DNA of 47,062 nt from Leptospiraceae bacterium (GCA_020440825.1 JAGRNJ010000022.1:1-47062); one strand, 5' to 3'; counted from the stretch's first letter, positions 15,220 to 24,971 are shown. Translations and numbers: made by a program. The notes: generated by a model not told the origin, from the letters alone.

Positions 15220-16322
15220 GCGACATTTTTTGGTTTCAGGACCTGCAGAACATTATCAAAATTCAATTCATTAACACATTGAAATTCTGTTTTGTTTATG
15301 CAATGAAAGCCCCCGCTCGAACGAGAGCATGGCCTGCAGGGCAGTTGCATGCCGAAGGCACGGGATTTGTTCTGGAAGGGTTGAAACGCCCGCTCACTGC
15401 GTTCGGCAAAAACAGATAAAACTTTTGCCCCGGCTGCAGCGGCTATATGGCCACCGACAGAATCAAAATCAATAATGAGATCTGCCTTTTTAGCTACTGA
15501 GAATAGCTCATCAAATGTAATGCTTTCGGGAAATTCCCGGTCTTCATCAAGATGCACAATGCGTACATTGTAGCCCTGATTCTGCAGTTTATACTGCAAC
15601 TCTTCAATTTGATCGGTAGTGATATGGGGCAACAAAGACCTACTGTCTGTTGCAAACGGGTCGAGCACCATTGTCTTGCGGATAATCAGCGCCAGTTTCT
15701 CAGTATTGAAAATCGGTGCCATCTCACGAGCAGGTGCAAAAGTAGGGAATGGCAAAGTCTTTAATTTCTGCAGAGAGCAGTTTTCAATGAGTTGCTTCCA
15801 CTGGTGGCACATGTGTGCTCCTGTATCTTGAAAAGGCAGTTTGAAATTCAAAGCAGCGGCGGCAAACGAACGGCCAAAGCCTACCCGGTTCTGCGCTCCG
15901 GCGAGCCAGGCAATGATGCCAGGGCGGATGGATTTCATTGGTTGTAAAAAAACAACCGTCTGAAATTTATTTTTACGCAGATATTTTATTGCAGCAAAAA
16001 AACCGGATGGCACAGTTTCATGATATTCAATATCTTTGAGCAAGGCTGGGGATGAGATCGAAGCATGTACTTCTGAAGTGTAGACTTCTGACCAGAATTT
16101 GAATAGACTCACCGCGAGAAATTCTGTAACCTCATCATTTTCCTGAGACCAGAAGAGAGTTTTGCCCGGGAACTGCATTTTCTTCCCGCGCTTTACCGGC
16201 CAAAGTGTTAATGCAAAAGCCAGGCAGTAAAACGGGATATCAGACAGAATGGTTGCGGTTTGTGCCAGCAGGCGTTTCCAGGGGATCGGTGTTTTTTGAT
16301 TTTCAGGCTGAGATTTTTTCAT
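15216..16322 (-). CDS. Glycosyltransferase family 9 (heptosyltransferase-like)
   Basis: The 368-residue protein resembles lipopolysaccharide heptosyltransferases. It has an N-terminal Rossmann domain (YLRKNKFQTVVFLQPMKSI, AGAQNRVGFGRS) and a C-terminal domain with KKADLIIDFDSVGGHIAAAA and KVLSVFA, matching the GT9 'D..S...H.A.A.g...v.lf' pattern. The usual Asp-Thr or Asp-Ser is followed here by SVGG rather than SGP. The Cys-rich end (LPCRPCSRSSGGFHCIN) matches the family's C-terminal cysteines. It probably adds a sugar to lipopolysaccharide. A hydrophobic stretch near residues 25-42 may attach it to the membrane. It starts 20 bp inside the end of dus, so it is co-transcribed with it. Confidence 0.75.
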   Translation of the reverse strand: MKKSQPENQKTPIPWKRLLAQTATILSDIPFYCLAFALTLWPVKRGKKMQFPGKTLFWSQENDEVTEFLAVSLFKFWSEVYTSEVHASISSPALLKDIEYHETVPSGFFAAIKYLRKNKFQTVVFLQPMKSIRPGIIAWLAGAQNRVGFGRSFAAAALNFKLPFQDTGAHMCHQWKQLIENCSLQKLKTLPFPTFAPAREMAPIFNTEKLALIIRKTMVLDPFATDSRSLLPHITTDQIEELQYKLQNQGYNVRIVHLDEDREFPESITFDELFSVAKKADLIIDFDSVGGHIAAAAGAKVLSVFAERSERAFQPFQNKSRAFGMQLPCRPCSRSSGGFHCINKTEFQCVNELNFDNVLQVLKPKNVA

Positions 16323-17271
16323 GGCGGTCGGCTATTCCTGTGGAAGTTTCCATTAATTTTTCAATAAATCCATCCGCCGATTGCATGGTCAACAGACAGT
16401 TTCGCAATTCAAACGGGATATCCAGATCATCGGTATATTTTGTAAAATGCTTGCGAAAAAGTATCGTGGCAGCATTGTCTCCATAGAAATTACGCATTGC
16501 GTCAAAGTGTTCGAGCATCACAGGCAGTCTTTGCGCAAGCGAGAGCTCATTGCGATTGTCTTTGTCAAATAACCAGGGATTCCCAACCGCCTGCCTGCCG
16601 ATAAATGCCCCTGCCAGAGAATACTGTCTTATTTTTAATTTTGCTTCTGCCGCACTGCAAAGATCCCCGTTGCCGAATACGGGTACTTTTACCCGGCTTG
16701 CAAGGTCGGCAATTTTATCCCACTCGGCACTGCCGGTGTAGCCCATTTTTTTAGTTCGCCCATGCATTGCAATGGCTGCAATACCCTGGTCTTCGAGAAT
16801 CCTGGCAATTTCAAGATAGTTGAGATTATCATGATCCCAGCCCATTCTGATTTTTGCACTCACCGGCAATGCAGTTATTTTTCTCAGGCCGGAAATAATT
16901 TTCTCTACCTTGCGGGGTTCCCTCAGCAGACCGGCCCCCGAACCATGGTGGGCAACTTTTCTGACTGAGCAGCCCATATTCAGATCAATTCCATCGGGAT
17001 TTAAAACCAGAATTCTCTCGACTGCCCTGACAATAATATCCGGGTCATTGCCAAATACCTGAAAGACTATCGGTCTTTCTGCTTCCAGATAGCGGAACAG
17101 AGAGATAGCAGAGGGCCGCCCCCGAAAAAGATCAGAAGTAGATACAAATTCTGTGATCGAGTAAGCCGAACCGAATTTTCGGCACAGATGACGATATGGG
17201 GAATCAGAAAAACCAGCCATCGGCGATAATACCAGGGCATCTTTCGGCAATTGGTCATAGAAACCGGCCAT
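16303..17271 (-). CDS. dusB: tRNA-dihydrouridine synthase
   Basis: This flavin enzyme reduces uridine in the tRNA D-loop. LSPMAGFSDSPYRHLCRKFG is the FMN-binding N-terminal signature of Dus. DGIDLNMGCSVRKV includes the catalytic Cys. AIAMHGRTKKMGYTG and PVFGNGDLCSA are further conserved motifs, and GAFIGRQAVGNPWLF matches DusB. ATG 17271 places the signature at the usual distance from the N-terminus; a TTG 33 bp further upstream is less likely. At about 322 residues it has a normal length. The downstream GT9 gene overlaps it by 20 bp. Confidence 0.9.
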   Translation of the reverse strand: MAGFYDQLPKDALVLSPMAGFSDSPYRHLCRKFGSAYSITEFVSTSDLFRGRPSAISLFRYLEAERPIVFQVFGNDPDIIVRAVERILVLNPDGIDLNMGCSVRKVAHHGSGAGLLREPRKVEKIISGLRKITALPVSAKIRMGWDHDNLNYLEIARILEDQGIAAIAMHGRTKKMGYTGSAEWDKIADLASRVKVPVFGNGDLCSAAEAKLKIRQYSLAGAFIGRQAVGNPWLFDKDNRNELSLAQRLPVMLEHFDAMRNFYGDNAATILFRKHFTKYTDDLDIPFELRNCLLTMQSADGFIEKLMETSTGIADRHEKISA

Positions 17272-17347
17272 TCGTGAATGTCTTGAACGCCAACACGGGG
17301 TCAATAAAATTCGATTGACCCAACACTTTCATCAGTTCCTATGGGTT

Positions 17348-18133
17348 ATGTTGATGAAGGTTTTGCGTGTTTTTTCAATTTTGATAATTTCGTCTTTTCT
17401 GTTTTGCGGAAAAACTGAAAACGAAATGATTGAAGAAGCCATAAAAGAAAGAGTAGCCGGCAAGTATGCACAGGCAGAAACCATTTTACGGGAAGCCCTG
17501 GCCAAATCTGAAAACGAAGTCATTTATAAAGAGCTGGGCAATATTTATCTGCTCGGTATGGAAAATCTCGAAGAAGCAGAGAAATACTATATGAAGTCTC
17601 TGCAGATCAACCCTTCTTATATAAACTCGATTCACAATATGGGGCTTGTTTACCTGAAACGATATGAACAGAGTCAAGACCAAACCGGTAAAGGCGATAT
17701 GCAATTGCTTGAAAAGGCCCATTCTTATTTACAGAAATCTCTCGCCATAAATTCTCAGTTTTTACTTTCCCGGCAGGAAATGGCGAAATACCATTTCTAT
17801 AAAGGTGAATTCGATAAAGCAATTTCTGAAATTCAGATCGCGATTGCCCAGGACAGCCGAAATGCACGTGGCTATAGTATTGCCGGCCAGATTTATCTAA
17901 AAGGTAAAAATGACCTTGAAAAAGCACTGCGCAACTTTGAAGACGGGTATGCACTCAATCGGCAGGATACCGATCTTCTATTGTTACTGGCGCGAACAAC
18001 AAAGATGTTGAAAGATGAAGTAAAAGCCGATTTTTACCTCAAACAATATCGGGAAATCATGCGCCGAAAAGGCTACAGTGATGATGATATTGAAAAAATA
18101 GCCAATGCAACCGGTTCTGGTTTCGGGAACTGA
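17348..18133 (+). CDS. TPR-repeat lipoprotein
   Basis: The N-terminus MLMKVLRVFSILIISSFLFC, followed by GK, is a lipoprotein signal with Cys at residue 20; ATG 17354 is an equally good start. The mature part contains about five tetratricopeptide repeats (KYAQAETILREALAKSENEV, YKELGNIYLLGMENLEEAEK, LNPS-type turns and SIAGQIYLKGKNDLEKALRN), which usually serve protein-protein contact. It is divergent from dus, with about 76 bp between the starts. It is probably anchored in the periplasm as a scaffold; the partner is unknown. Confidence 0.8.
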   Translation: MLMKVLRVFSILIISSFLFCGKTENEMIEEAIKERVAGKYAQAETILREALAKSENEVIYKELGNIYLLGMENLEEAEKYYMKSLQINPSYINSIHNMGLVYLKRYEQSQDQTGKGDMQLLEKAHSYLQKSLAINSQFLLSRQEMAKYHFYKGEFDKAISEIQIAIAQDSRNARGYSIAGQIYLKGKNDLEKALRNFEDGYALNRQDTDLLLLLARTTKMLKDEVKADFYLKQYREIMRRKGYSDDDIEKIANATGSGFGN

Positions 18134-18225
18134 ATTCTCTGCAGTAAACAAATTTAACGCGCTGTTCTTAAAGGGTTTTTTCGAGCAGTTCTTTAGGCTT
18201 AATCTATGATGACCGATAAAAGATT

Positions 18226-20295
18226 ATGGGATTGCTTACCCGTAGTCGGGATATAGTTGAAGCTCCTTCTGAGAGCGAACAAGTACCCAATCGCGGGCTG
18301 CTTTCGCGCAGCAGAGCAATTCGTGATCAGGCAGAACAAGCCTCAATTGAGCCAGCTACCGAAGTAAAAAAATCATTACGGGAAAGGGCGCTTGATTTTC
18401 TGCGCCGCCTGGGCAGTGGCGGTAAACCTTCGCAGGAAGAATACAAACCCAAAGGCCGCTCGCTCTTGCAGCGGGCCAAAGAGCTGCTCGAAAAATTACG
18501 GGGCGTCGACAGCGAGACAGAAGACGATACACAACTCTTAGAAGAACTACCTTCCGATGCCGAAGACTCCCTGCTGATGGCAGAAGTACCAGAACTGGTT
18601 GAGTCAACCGAAGAAAGCTCGACTGAATCTGAAACCGATGAAGATGAAGAAGATTATATAAAGGTCAAAAAAAGTGAGATTGGTGATTTCTTTGAAAAAA
18701 TAGCCGACAGCCTTAAAAATGCAGAACTCACTCTCAAAGATGAGCGTAGCGACGAAGATAAAGAACCGGACAAAAAAGAAGAATCTCTTCCAGAAGACGA
18801 TAACTTCATGTATAAACCGGAAGATGAAATCGAGCAGCCGGCCGACGAATCTTCAGAAGAGGTAGAGGAAGATTTTTTTGAAGCCAAACCTGAGATTCCC
18901 GAACCCCAAACCGAAACGCAAGAGCCAAATGCGGCCGAAAAGCCTCCCCATAGAATTCAACCGACCGGAGCAATAAAAGGTTTTTATCCGCCGGGCAAGA
19001 TGCCCACCCTGGAAGATTATTTGCAGGATTCTTACGGATTGCCTGCAATGGCCTTGTCTTACCGTGCACATGAAATTATTCCTACCGGCTCGCCGTATTC
19101 CCACCTGCGCCAGTCTCTTGAAAACGCAGAAAATTATATTGTCGCCGGCGATCTGCAGACCGCTTCAGATGTATATGCCCGTACTGCAGGCAGAATACCA
19201 AATGGAGAGATACGGGAAAAAATTGACAAGAATATTCGCGATATCTCCCAATACCTGAAGGAACTGGATGAGCGAAAACGAGAACAACCGCCGCTGATCG
19301 TACTGCCCGGAGGTCAACCAGATGCCGGAAAATCAGGCAATGAACCAGAGAATGCAAATCTGCCGCAAGGTGCAGCTGAAGGGGCAGCCCCACAGGCGGG
19401 CGGGCAGCTACTCACAGAAAGTGTAGTTCAGCAGATAGCCCAGGGCTTTTTTGATATTCAAAAAGCCAATATGGATGCCGGCAATATAGTGATCAATGCC
19501 CGTGCTCCTATCGAAGGGCTATCAGCTGGGGGTGACCAGGGAAGTGGTCCTACTTCATTAGTTTTACCGACTCAAAATCAAGATGAAGATTCTGCTGCAG
19601 AAAATTCAGATTCAGCTCCTTTGTCAATGGGTTCCGGGGGCAGTGCAGACAACGCTGCAGATGAGCCGGCCAGGCAGGATCACAAGCCGCAGGCAGAAGA
19701 TGCTTCTGAACCAGAATCCTCCGAATCGGTATCTGAAGACAGCGGGGAACCCGAAGCAGACGAAGGCGGGGAACCCGAGGCAAAAGAACAGGCGGCAGAA
19801 CAAAGTTCAGAATCGCCCGATCAATCGGGTAGTCGCTCTGGCGATGGCCAACCGGGCGCCGGTGCACCGGGAGTAATGGAGCAGTCTTCGGTTCCCAGTC
19901 TGGAAGAAAGTGAAGATCTTGATAGTGCTGCAAATGAAGATGAAACCCCTAAAGAGTCGGGGCCTGTACAGGAAATTCGAGGGGTCTTAGAGCTCAAACC
20001 CCCTGATCAGGAAGATACACCGTTCTTAACCTTGACCTATGATTTTACCCGAATTCCTCATGAATTTTATCTGGCGCGAGATCATAATGTTTTTGAATAT
20101 GCGTACTATAAATACAAACCAATGCTCACAAAAGCACATAAATTCATCCGCCGAAAACAGATTACCCGCGCTCTCAATTACTACCGGGTGATTCGTGAAC
20201 AGCAGATACCGAGAGAATTTCGGCGAATGATTGACCAGAACATATCGGACATTACAGAATATCTGCAAAAATATCTGATGGCGAGACAGGGATGA
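18226..20295 (+). CDS. Large acidic low-complexity protein with a duplicated helical domain
   Basis: The 689-residue protein belongs to no family I can name. It has no signal peptide or membrane segment. The N-terminus has short repeats (GLLTRSRDI at 2-10, GLLSRSRAI at 24-32, RSLLQRAKEL around 86-95). Residues about 100-260 are Glu/Asp/Ser-rich. A helical domain at about 292-352 contains EIREKIDKNIRDISQYL. A second acidic, Gly/Ser/Pro-rich linker spans about 355-590. A second helical domain (about 630-686) contains EFRRMIDQNISDITEYL. The two domains are clearly related (10 of 17 residues identical in those segments) and look TPR-like. It overlaps the prepilin peptidase gene by 4 nt, so a role near type IV pilus-like or secretion machinery is conceivable but unproven. 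Confidence 0.7.
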   Translation: MGLLTRSRDIVEAPSESEQVPNRGLLSRSRAIRDQAEQASIEPATEVKKSLRERALDFLRRLGSGGKPSQEEYKPKGRSLLQRAKELLEKLRGVDSETEDDTQLLEELPSDAEDSLLMAEVPELVESTEESSTESETDEDEEDYIKVKKSEIGDFFEKIADSLKNAELTLKDERSDEDKEPDKKEESLPEDDNFMYKPEDEIEQPADESSEEVEEDFFEAKPEIPEPQTETQEPNAAEKPPHRIQPTGAIKGFYPPGKMPTLEDYLQDSYGLPAMALSYRAHEIIPTGSPYSHLRQSLENAENYIVAGDLQTASDVYARTAGRIPNGEIREKIDKNIRDISQYLKELDERKREQPPLIVLPGGQPDAGKSGNEPENANLPQGAAEGAAPQAGGQLLTESVVQQIAQGFFDIQKANMDAGNIVINARAPIEGLSAGGDQGSGPTSLVLPTQNQDEDSAAENSDSAPLSMGSGGSADNAADEPARQDHKPQAEDASEPESSESVSEDSGEPEADEGGEPEAKEQAAEQSSESPDQSGSRSGDGQPGAGAPGVMEQSSVPSLEESEDLDSAANEDETPKESGPVQEIRGVLELKPPDQEDTPFLTLTYDFTRIPHEFYLARDHNVFEYAYYKYKPMLTKAHKFIRRKQITRALNYYRVIREQQIPREFRRMIDQNISDITEYLQKYLMARQG

Positions 20296-21113
20296 TACTG
20301 GCACTGTTTGGCGGTTTGATCTTTGTGATGCTCGAATCTTTTTCGGCTTCGCTCGCCTGGCGCATTCGTATTGCGTATTATTCCCGTGAGCGAAAGAGTA
20401 TTACCAAACCCATTGTCTATGTTCTGGGAGGGCGTTCTTTTTGTGAAGCCTGTAAAACCCCTCTTTCAGTGAAAAGTTTAATTCCTGTTTTCGGTAGATT
20501 TTTTACCGGGGGAAAATGTCCTCATTGTGGTTTTGAAATTCCGCTGCACTATGCGTTTTTTGAATCGATCGCTTTCGTATATGGTTTTCTACTCGCATTG
20601 TTGAATCCTTCGCCTGAAATATTTTTAATAACATGCCTAATGTATCCTGCCTTGCGAATCATAATAGAAATAGATCATCGCTACATGCTGGTACCTACTG
20701 AAGCCCTGGCCACGATTTTGATTATTGCTTTTATCGAAATGTCTGGTTTGCGCTACCGGTTTGCCTTTTTTGAACTGCAACCTGCATTTGCCCTTGATCT
20801 GGCAGTGGCGTTTACCTGGTATTTTTTGCTGCACCTTTTACGTCTTCTTTCAAAAGAGGGGCTGGGAATTGCCGATATACGATTGACTCTGGCTTTGTGT
20901 TTTTCCTGTGGATTTCCCGGTTCGTTTTTTTTACCAACCCTTGCCGCAATTCTGGGCATTATTGTGTATCTTGTTTTCAGGAATTCACACTTGCGAGAGA
21001 ATCCTCAATTCATGATTAGAAATGCAGGACGAACCAGAATACCTTTTGCAGGATTTTTGTCGCTTGCCTACCTTATAGTTCGACTACTGCCGGCCGGGCA
21101 GTTGGGAATTTAA
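20292..21113 (+). CDS. pilD: Prepilin peptidase (A24, PilD/PulO-like)
   Basis: The protein has 273 residues, about eight membrane segments, and the two zinc-binding Cys pairs of the methyltransferase loop (FCEACKTP and KCPHCGFE, about 50-80). IIIEIDHRYMLVP carries the first catalytic Asp. The second is in GLGIADIRLTLALC, where the usual GxGD is spaced as GIAD. It would remove the leader peptide from type IV pilin-like proteins and methylate the new N-terminus at the inner membrane. It is coupled to the acidic protein gene by ATGA. No pilin genes are in this window. The last 30 bp overlap the convergent 1071-codon gene. Confidence 0.85.
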   Translation: MILALFGGLIFVMLESFSASLAWRIRIAYYSRERKSITKPIVYVLGGRSFCEACKTPLSVKSLIPVFGRFFTGGKCPHCGFEIPLHYAFFESIAFVYGFLLALLNPSPEIFLITCLMYPALRIIIEIDHRYMLVPTEALATILIIAFIEMSGLRYRFAFFELQPAFALDLAVAFTWYFLLHLLRLLSKEGLGIADIRLTLALCFSCGFPGSFFLPTLAAILGIIVYLVFRNSHLRENPQFMIRNAGRTRIPFAGFLSLAYLIVRLLPAGQLGI

Positions 21114-24100
21114 TTTTTGCAGGTTGCGCAGGTAATTTTCAAAGAACGCAGCTTCAACGGAATCTAATCCCGAATAAACAGGTTCGGGCTCATTTTCCGA
21201 TTCGGGAAGTTGAGGCGGAGGGATCACCCTGTACTCTCTTGCCGCCTGGGCTTCACGCTCTTGCATCGGTTTTTTACCGCTTTTATTTTTTCCCTTGTTC
21301 TCTCCCTGTACTTTCTGTAAGAATTTTTTAGATTCATCACTATATTTCTCTGAGGTTTTTTTTAGATCTGATCGATTTTGAATTTCGGCAATTTTTTGGC
21401 TGTCAGGTTTTACATTTTCTTTCAGTTGTTCTTTTGCTCTACCCCCATTCTCATTGGAACCATTGGCCGCAGATTCAGCCATTTTCTTCTCAAGCTGCTT
21501 TTGCCTCTCTGAAAGTTGCGATAAATATTCTTTTTCTGCTAAAGACAGTCCCTCGCCTTTGCCCTGCGACATGGAGTTCAAGTCAGATTGAATACTCTGC
21601 ATTTCACCTGCATTGTTCTGGTTCTGCATTGAATTATTACCAGCTCTCATAGCCATCATCATATTCTGCATATTCTGCATATCTTTGAGCAATGCAAGAC
21701 TAGCCCGGTTCATTTTCCAGCGTACTGAATCTGCTAAATTTCGCGCGGTATGATATTGAGAGGCTTCGAGAGAACTTTGCATGGTTTGCCATGAAGTAAG
21801 AACTTCAGACAGACTGGCTGAAAGCTCGGGAGAGAGCATACCAGTACTCTTGACTTCGGTGAACATACTCTGTATTTCACTCTTATAGCTCGACCGCAAG
21901 TCGGCCAGTACTTTGGCGACTGCTTTCTGACGGTCAGATTCGCTGCCGGGGCTTTTATCGAACAGATACTCTGTTCTCTCATTCCAGACCGTGGCAATTC
22001 TGTTTATTTTGAAAGAGGTTTCTCTGAAAATACGAGCTACTTTTTCTGCTTCGCCTTGTCCCATCTCTTCCAGTTTTTCTTCAACCTGTTCTTTCCATCT
22101 TCGCAGTGAGTTTTCACTTTTTGCAGATGCAGCGATCATTTCAGCAGCTTCTTTCTCTTCACTGGCCTGCTTCATCTGGGATATTGCGTTTGAGCTCTCA
22201 GAGGCTTCTGTAAAGGGAGTTCCACTTTGTTCGCCACGTTCACCAAGTGATTGCAGTTCACGGTTGAATTTTTCGATATTCTGCCTTTCGGGAAACTGGT
22301 TTGCCAATGCATCTTTCTGCCAGGCTTTATGGCGATCAATGGCAGCTTGAATCTGGTCTTTTAACTTCCGCAGCTGGGCCATTTTGGTTAACTTTTCAAT
22401 CTGCCGAATTGAGTTCTCTAGATTTTGCAGATAACTTTCCCGGCTCATCTGCCGAATCTGGCCAGAAGTTTCATTAAATTTGCCGGGAAATTTTTGCAGC
22501 AGTTCTGAAAGTTTTTTTTCTTTTTCGGCAATTTTTTTATCGATCGGGCTTGAGAGTGTTTCCTGCAATTTATCGGCTATGACCTTCTCTGCAGAAGAGA
22601 GCTGGTCGCTTTCTGCAGTCAGCTTTTTCTGCCAATCTTCGATCTTCTCCCGCATAATATCTCTTCGACTTTCCCATTCGCGAAGTTTCTGTATTTCACC
22701 TCTTCCCTGTAAGATATCATCTTCAATTGATTTCAGTTCGAGTTCAGATTGTTTCCACTCATCGAGTAATTGAGGCAATTCATCGAGGGCTTTCGAGAAA
22801 ATTTCATCTCTCAAGCCATCATTATTGTCACTATCACCAATTCTGATTGTTAGGGGAGCAGAAACGACTGTCTGCCCGATTTCTTGCTTTGAATGCCAGG
22901 GCAGGGAACCTGTACCGCGGGAATTATCACGTGCAGCAATAAATACAAAGAATTCCCCGCGGGCTGAACTGTTGAACGGTATTTTTACCTGCCCTGACCA
23001 TTGAACTTCACCGGGATACTTTTTCAAATTGGATGGAGATATTTTGAAACTGTTTATCAGTTTTCCGGCTTGAATAACGGCCAATTCTGCATGTTGAAAC
23101 CCAAAATCATCGACTGCAAGAAAATTGGCCACTAAAGTACCCGGTTTCGGCAATAGAATTACCGTACTGGTTTCATCCTGGGTTAACCAACGTATATCTG
23201 GAGCCCGATCTTCCTGAGCGGTAATCTCAATAGGAGGGGAATCTGTCAGAAAGGTCTCACCATTATGTACAGATAATATCTTATAACGTGTTCTTAGTAC
23301 GCCGCCCGTAAAGGTGAATGAATCAAAAGCAGTTCTATTTTTTGTTGGCAGTGTCACTCCGTCTTTTTGAACCACCGCTTTTGTGTATAATTTCACCGTT
23401 ATGTGCGTTCCGGGAAAAACAGAAACAAATGTTTCCCTGGTAGTGGTTTCCTTGATATTTAAATAAGCAGGCGGTCGAATGACCAGCTCCATAGATTCCA
23501 GAATATCAGGAAAGCGCGGCTTGAGCAGGTATGTCTCTCCGAATTTTTTTTGCCACTGATGATAAAAAACGGGCCGGTATCGTGTAGCTTGCTGTAATTC
23601 GGGTATCTTAAAAACTGTGGTTTCGGTAAACTCTTTCGTTTCGTCGCTCCATATCTCCCAGCCGGCATGGCGCAATTCAGTATTGAGCAGGGCCACCTTC
23701 AAGGTGACCGGTACTCCTATGAAGAATTCAGCGTTTGCGGGAGAGACAGTATACTGGCCTGCAGCTGATATTACAGAATCTTTCAGAATATCTGTAAGAC
23801 TTGCCCCTCGAAGAACGTTGAGAAATGTCAGAAAAACCAGGGTCACCGCAAACCATTTTACTCGAGCGGCAAGGGTGAATTGCAGTAACTCACTCATTTT
23901 GAGACTGAAAACAGAGGTTCTTTTTGCTCTGCCGACATCAGGATGATTCGTGGCCAGCTCTTGAGAGTATGAACCTGCAAAATTTTGGGTGGCAAGATCA
24001 ATCAGGATTGCCGGCGATTGCGGGAAAAAATTCGGCTTATCGCTATGGATCTTCTGGATGAGCGATCGCGACGCTGGTTTCCTGTTTTTTACAGCGATGG

Positions 24101-24299
24101 CAATTCGTATTAAGAGCAGACAAATCGCAAGAACAAGGAGAGCTAGCCTCAAAGTATGGGGTAAATGGATCAATACTGACGAAAGAAAGAGAGCCTGTAA
24201 AAAGAATAGAAACAGGATACAGGCATCTACCAGAATGCCTGCAATTGACAGAAAGGCGGCTTCTTTTTGCCAGCGATAACTATATCCCGCTTTCTTCAT
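21084..24299 (-). CDS. Large membrane/coiled-coil protein, DUF4175-like
   Basis: The 1071-residue protein has hydrophobic segments at about 15-45, 48-68 and 147-165. Beta-rich Ig-like stretches cover about 180-500 (FFIGVPVTLKVALLNTEL, PAYLNIKETTTRETFVSVFPG). A long helical coiled-coil region follows (about 510-1000, rich in Glu, Lys, Gln, with MQNMMMAMRAGNNSMQNQNN), then a charged tail. This order resembles the DUF4175 family of large inner-membrane proteins, whose function is unknown. Spirochaetal relatives may differ. It is alone in its transcription unit, divergent from the 24351 gene and overlapping prepilin peptidase tail-to-tail by 30 bp. Confidence 0.65.
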   Translation of the reverse strand: MKKAGYSYRWQKEAAFLSIAGILVDACILFLFFLQALFLSSVLIHLPHTLRLALLVLAICLLLIRIAIAVKNRKPASRSLIQKIHSDKPNFFPQSPAILIDLATQNFAGSYSQELATNHPDVGRAKRTSVFSLKMSELLQFTLAARVKWFAVTLVFLTFLNVLRGASLTDILKDSVISAAGQYTVSPANAEFFIGVPVTLKVALLNTELRHAGWEIWSDETKEFTETTVFKIPELQQATRYRPVFYHQWQKKFGETYLLKPRFPDILESMELVIRPPAYLNIKETTTRETFVSVFPGTHITVKLYTKAVVQKDGVTLPTKNRTAFDSFTFTGGVLRTRYKILSVHNGETFLTDSPPIEITAQEDRAPDIRWLTQDETSTVILLPKPGTLVANFLAVDDFGFQHAELAVIQAGKLINSFKISPSNLKKYPGEVQWSGQVKIPFNSSARGEFFVFIAARDNSRGTGSLPWHSKQEIGQTVVSAPLTIRIGDSDNNDGLRDEIFSKALDELPQLLDEWKQSELELKSIEDDILQGRGEIQKLREWESRRDIMREKIEDWQKKLTAESDQLSSAEKVIADKLQETLSSPIDKKIAEKEKKLSELLQKFPGKFNETSGQIRQMSRESYLQNLENSIRQIEKLTKMAQLRKLKDQIQAAIDRHKAWQKDALANQFPERQNIEKFNRELQSLGERGEQSGTPFTEASESSNAISQMKQASEEKEAAEMIAASAKSENSLRRWKEQVEEKLEEMGQGEAEKVARIFRETSFKINRIATVWNERTEYLFDKSPGSESDRQKAVAKVLADLRSSYKSEIQSMFTEVKSTGMLSPELSASLSEVLTSWQTMQSSLEASQYHTARNLADSVRWKMNRASLALLKDMQNMQNMMMAMRAGNNSMQNQNNAGEMQSIQSDLNSMSQGKGEGLSLAEKEYLSQLSERQKQLEKKMAESAANGSNENGGRAKEQLKENVKPDSQKIAEIQNRSDLKKTSEKYSDESKKFLQKVQGENKGKNKSGKKPMQEREAQAAREYRVIPPPQLPESENEPEPVYSGLDSVEAAFFENYLRNLQKLNSQLPGRQ

Positions 24300-24350
24300 G
24301 AGATTACATTATGCTTGACGTTGGCTTGCAGCAGTCAACAAAATTTGCTT

Positions 24351-24812
24351 ATGACCTTCAGTTTTTATCCTGAAGTATGGTTGACCTTTGCCTTGGCAGT
24401 ATATTTGCTGAATCTTAAGAAAGCTCTCATCGTTGCCGCACTGATCACAATCGCTTCATTCACTTTATCATCAGTTGAATCATCTGGGTCTTTTTCAACT
24501 GTATTTGCTGTTGCAGCTATTGTATTTTGTACTTATTTGCTGTTCCTGAATTCCAGGTATAAGCGGCAGCCGGGGCTAAAAGATCTTATAATTTTACAAA
24601 TTTTGACAATTTTGTCAGTACCATACAGCTACTGGTCAAATTTTGACTGGCTTGATCTGGGTCCGCTGGTATTTATTTTTCTAATGATAAAAATTACAGA
24701 CCGGTTCTTGAAAGAAAGCGAGCAATCTGCCCGGTTCAGCTGGACCTTCAGATTTTTACTGGGCATTGTTATTTCAAATATTTCAGAATTAATTTTAAGG
24801 TTTACGTTGTGA
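24351..24812 (+). CDS. Small multi-pass membrane protein of unknown function
   Basis: ATG 24351 starts MTFSFYPEVWLTFALAVYLL; longer in-frame starts would overlap the divergent gene's start. The 153 residues hold about five hydrophobic segments (WLTFALAVYLL, ALIVAALITIASFTL, FAVAAIVFCTYLLFL, IILQILTILSVPYSYW, LGPLVFIFLMIKI, FLLGIVISNISELIL). No motif is recognised. It has no clear ribosome-binding site. Confidence 0.5.
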   Translation: MTFSFYPEVWLTFALAVYLLNLKKALIVAALITIASFTLSSVESSGSFSTVFAVAAIVFCTYLLFLNSRYKRQPGLKDLIILQILTILSVPYSYWSNFDWLDLGPLVFIFLMIKITDRFLKESEQSARFSWTFRFLLGIVISNISELILRFTL

Positions 24813-24839
24813 AAAACAAAAAAATAATGCCGTATTGAC

Positions 24840-24867
24840 TTGAGTAAGATTATTTTAAGGTTATAAG
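24840..24867 (+). promoter_or_regulatory. Promoter of the triple-repeat protein gene
   Basis: TTGAGT (24840-24845), a 16-nt spacer and TATAAG (24862-24867) form a reasonable promoter. The resulting leader of about 97 nt contains a hairpin and a strong ribosome-binding site. The upstream TTGACT (24835-24840) overlaps and would give a spacer of about 21 nt, which is too long. Confidence 0.5.
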
Positions 24868-24931
24868 TTTTAGTGAGCCAAGGGAAGAAATCTTTCATTG
24901 ACAAAACAACTCATTGAAATTAAATAGTAAA

Positions 24932-24964
24932 TCTTACCCTTTCTACGAAAGGTAAGACAGGAGG
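24932..24964 (+). promoter_or_regulatory. Leader hairpin next to a perfect ribosome-binding site
   Basis: TCTTACCCTTTC (24932-24943) pairs with GAAAGGTAAGA (24947-24957) around a TAC loop, with one bulged base, giving an 11-bp stem. It ends one base before AGGAGG (24959-24964), which lies 7 nt before the ATG at 24972. No T-run follows, so it is not a terminator. A protein or temperature could act on it to block ribosome access; autoregulation by the encoded repeat protein is one possibility (inference). Confidence 0.6.
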
Positions 24965-24971
24965 AAACCAA

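Noticed and set aside
19550-19933. Open frames of about 100-130 codons in the low-complexity part of the acidic protein gene
   Set aside because: They reflect the biased codon composition of the linker; neither frame has a ribosome-binding site or a recognisable product.
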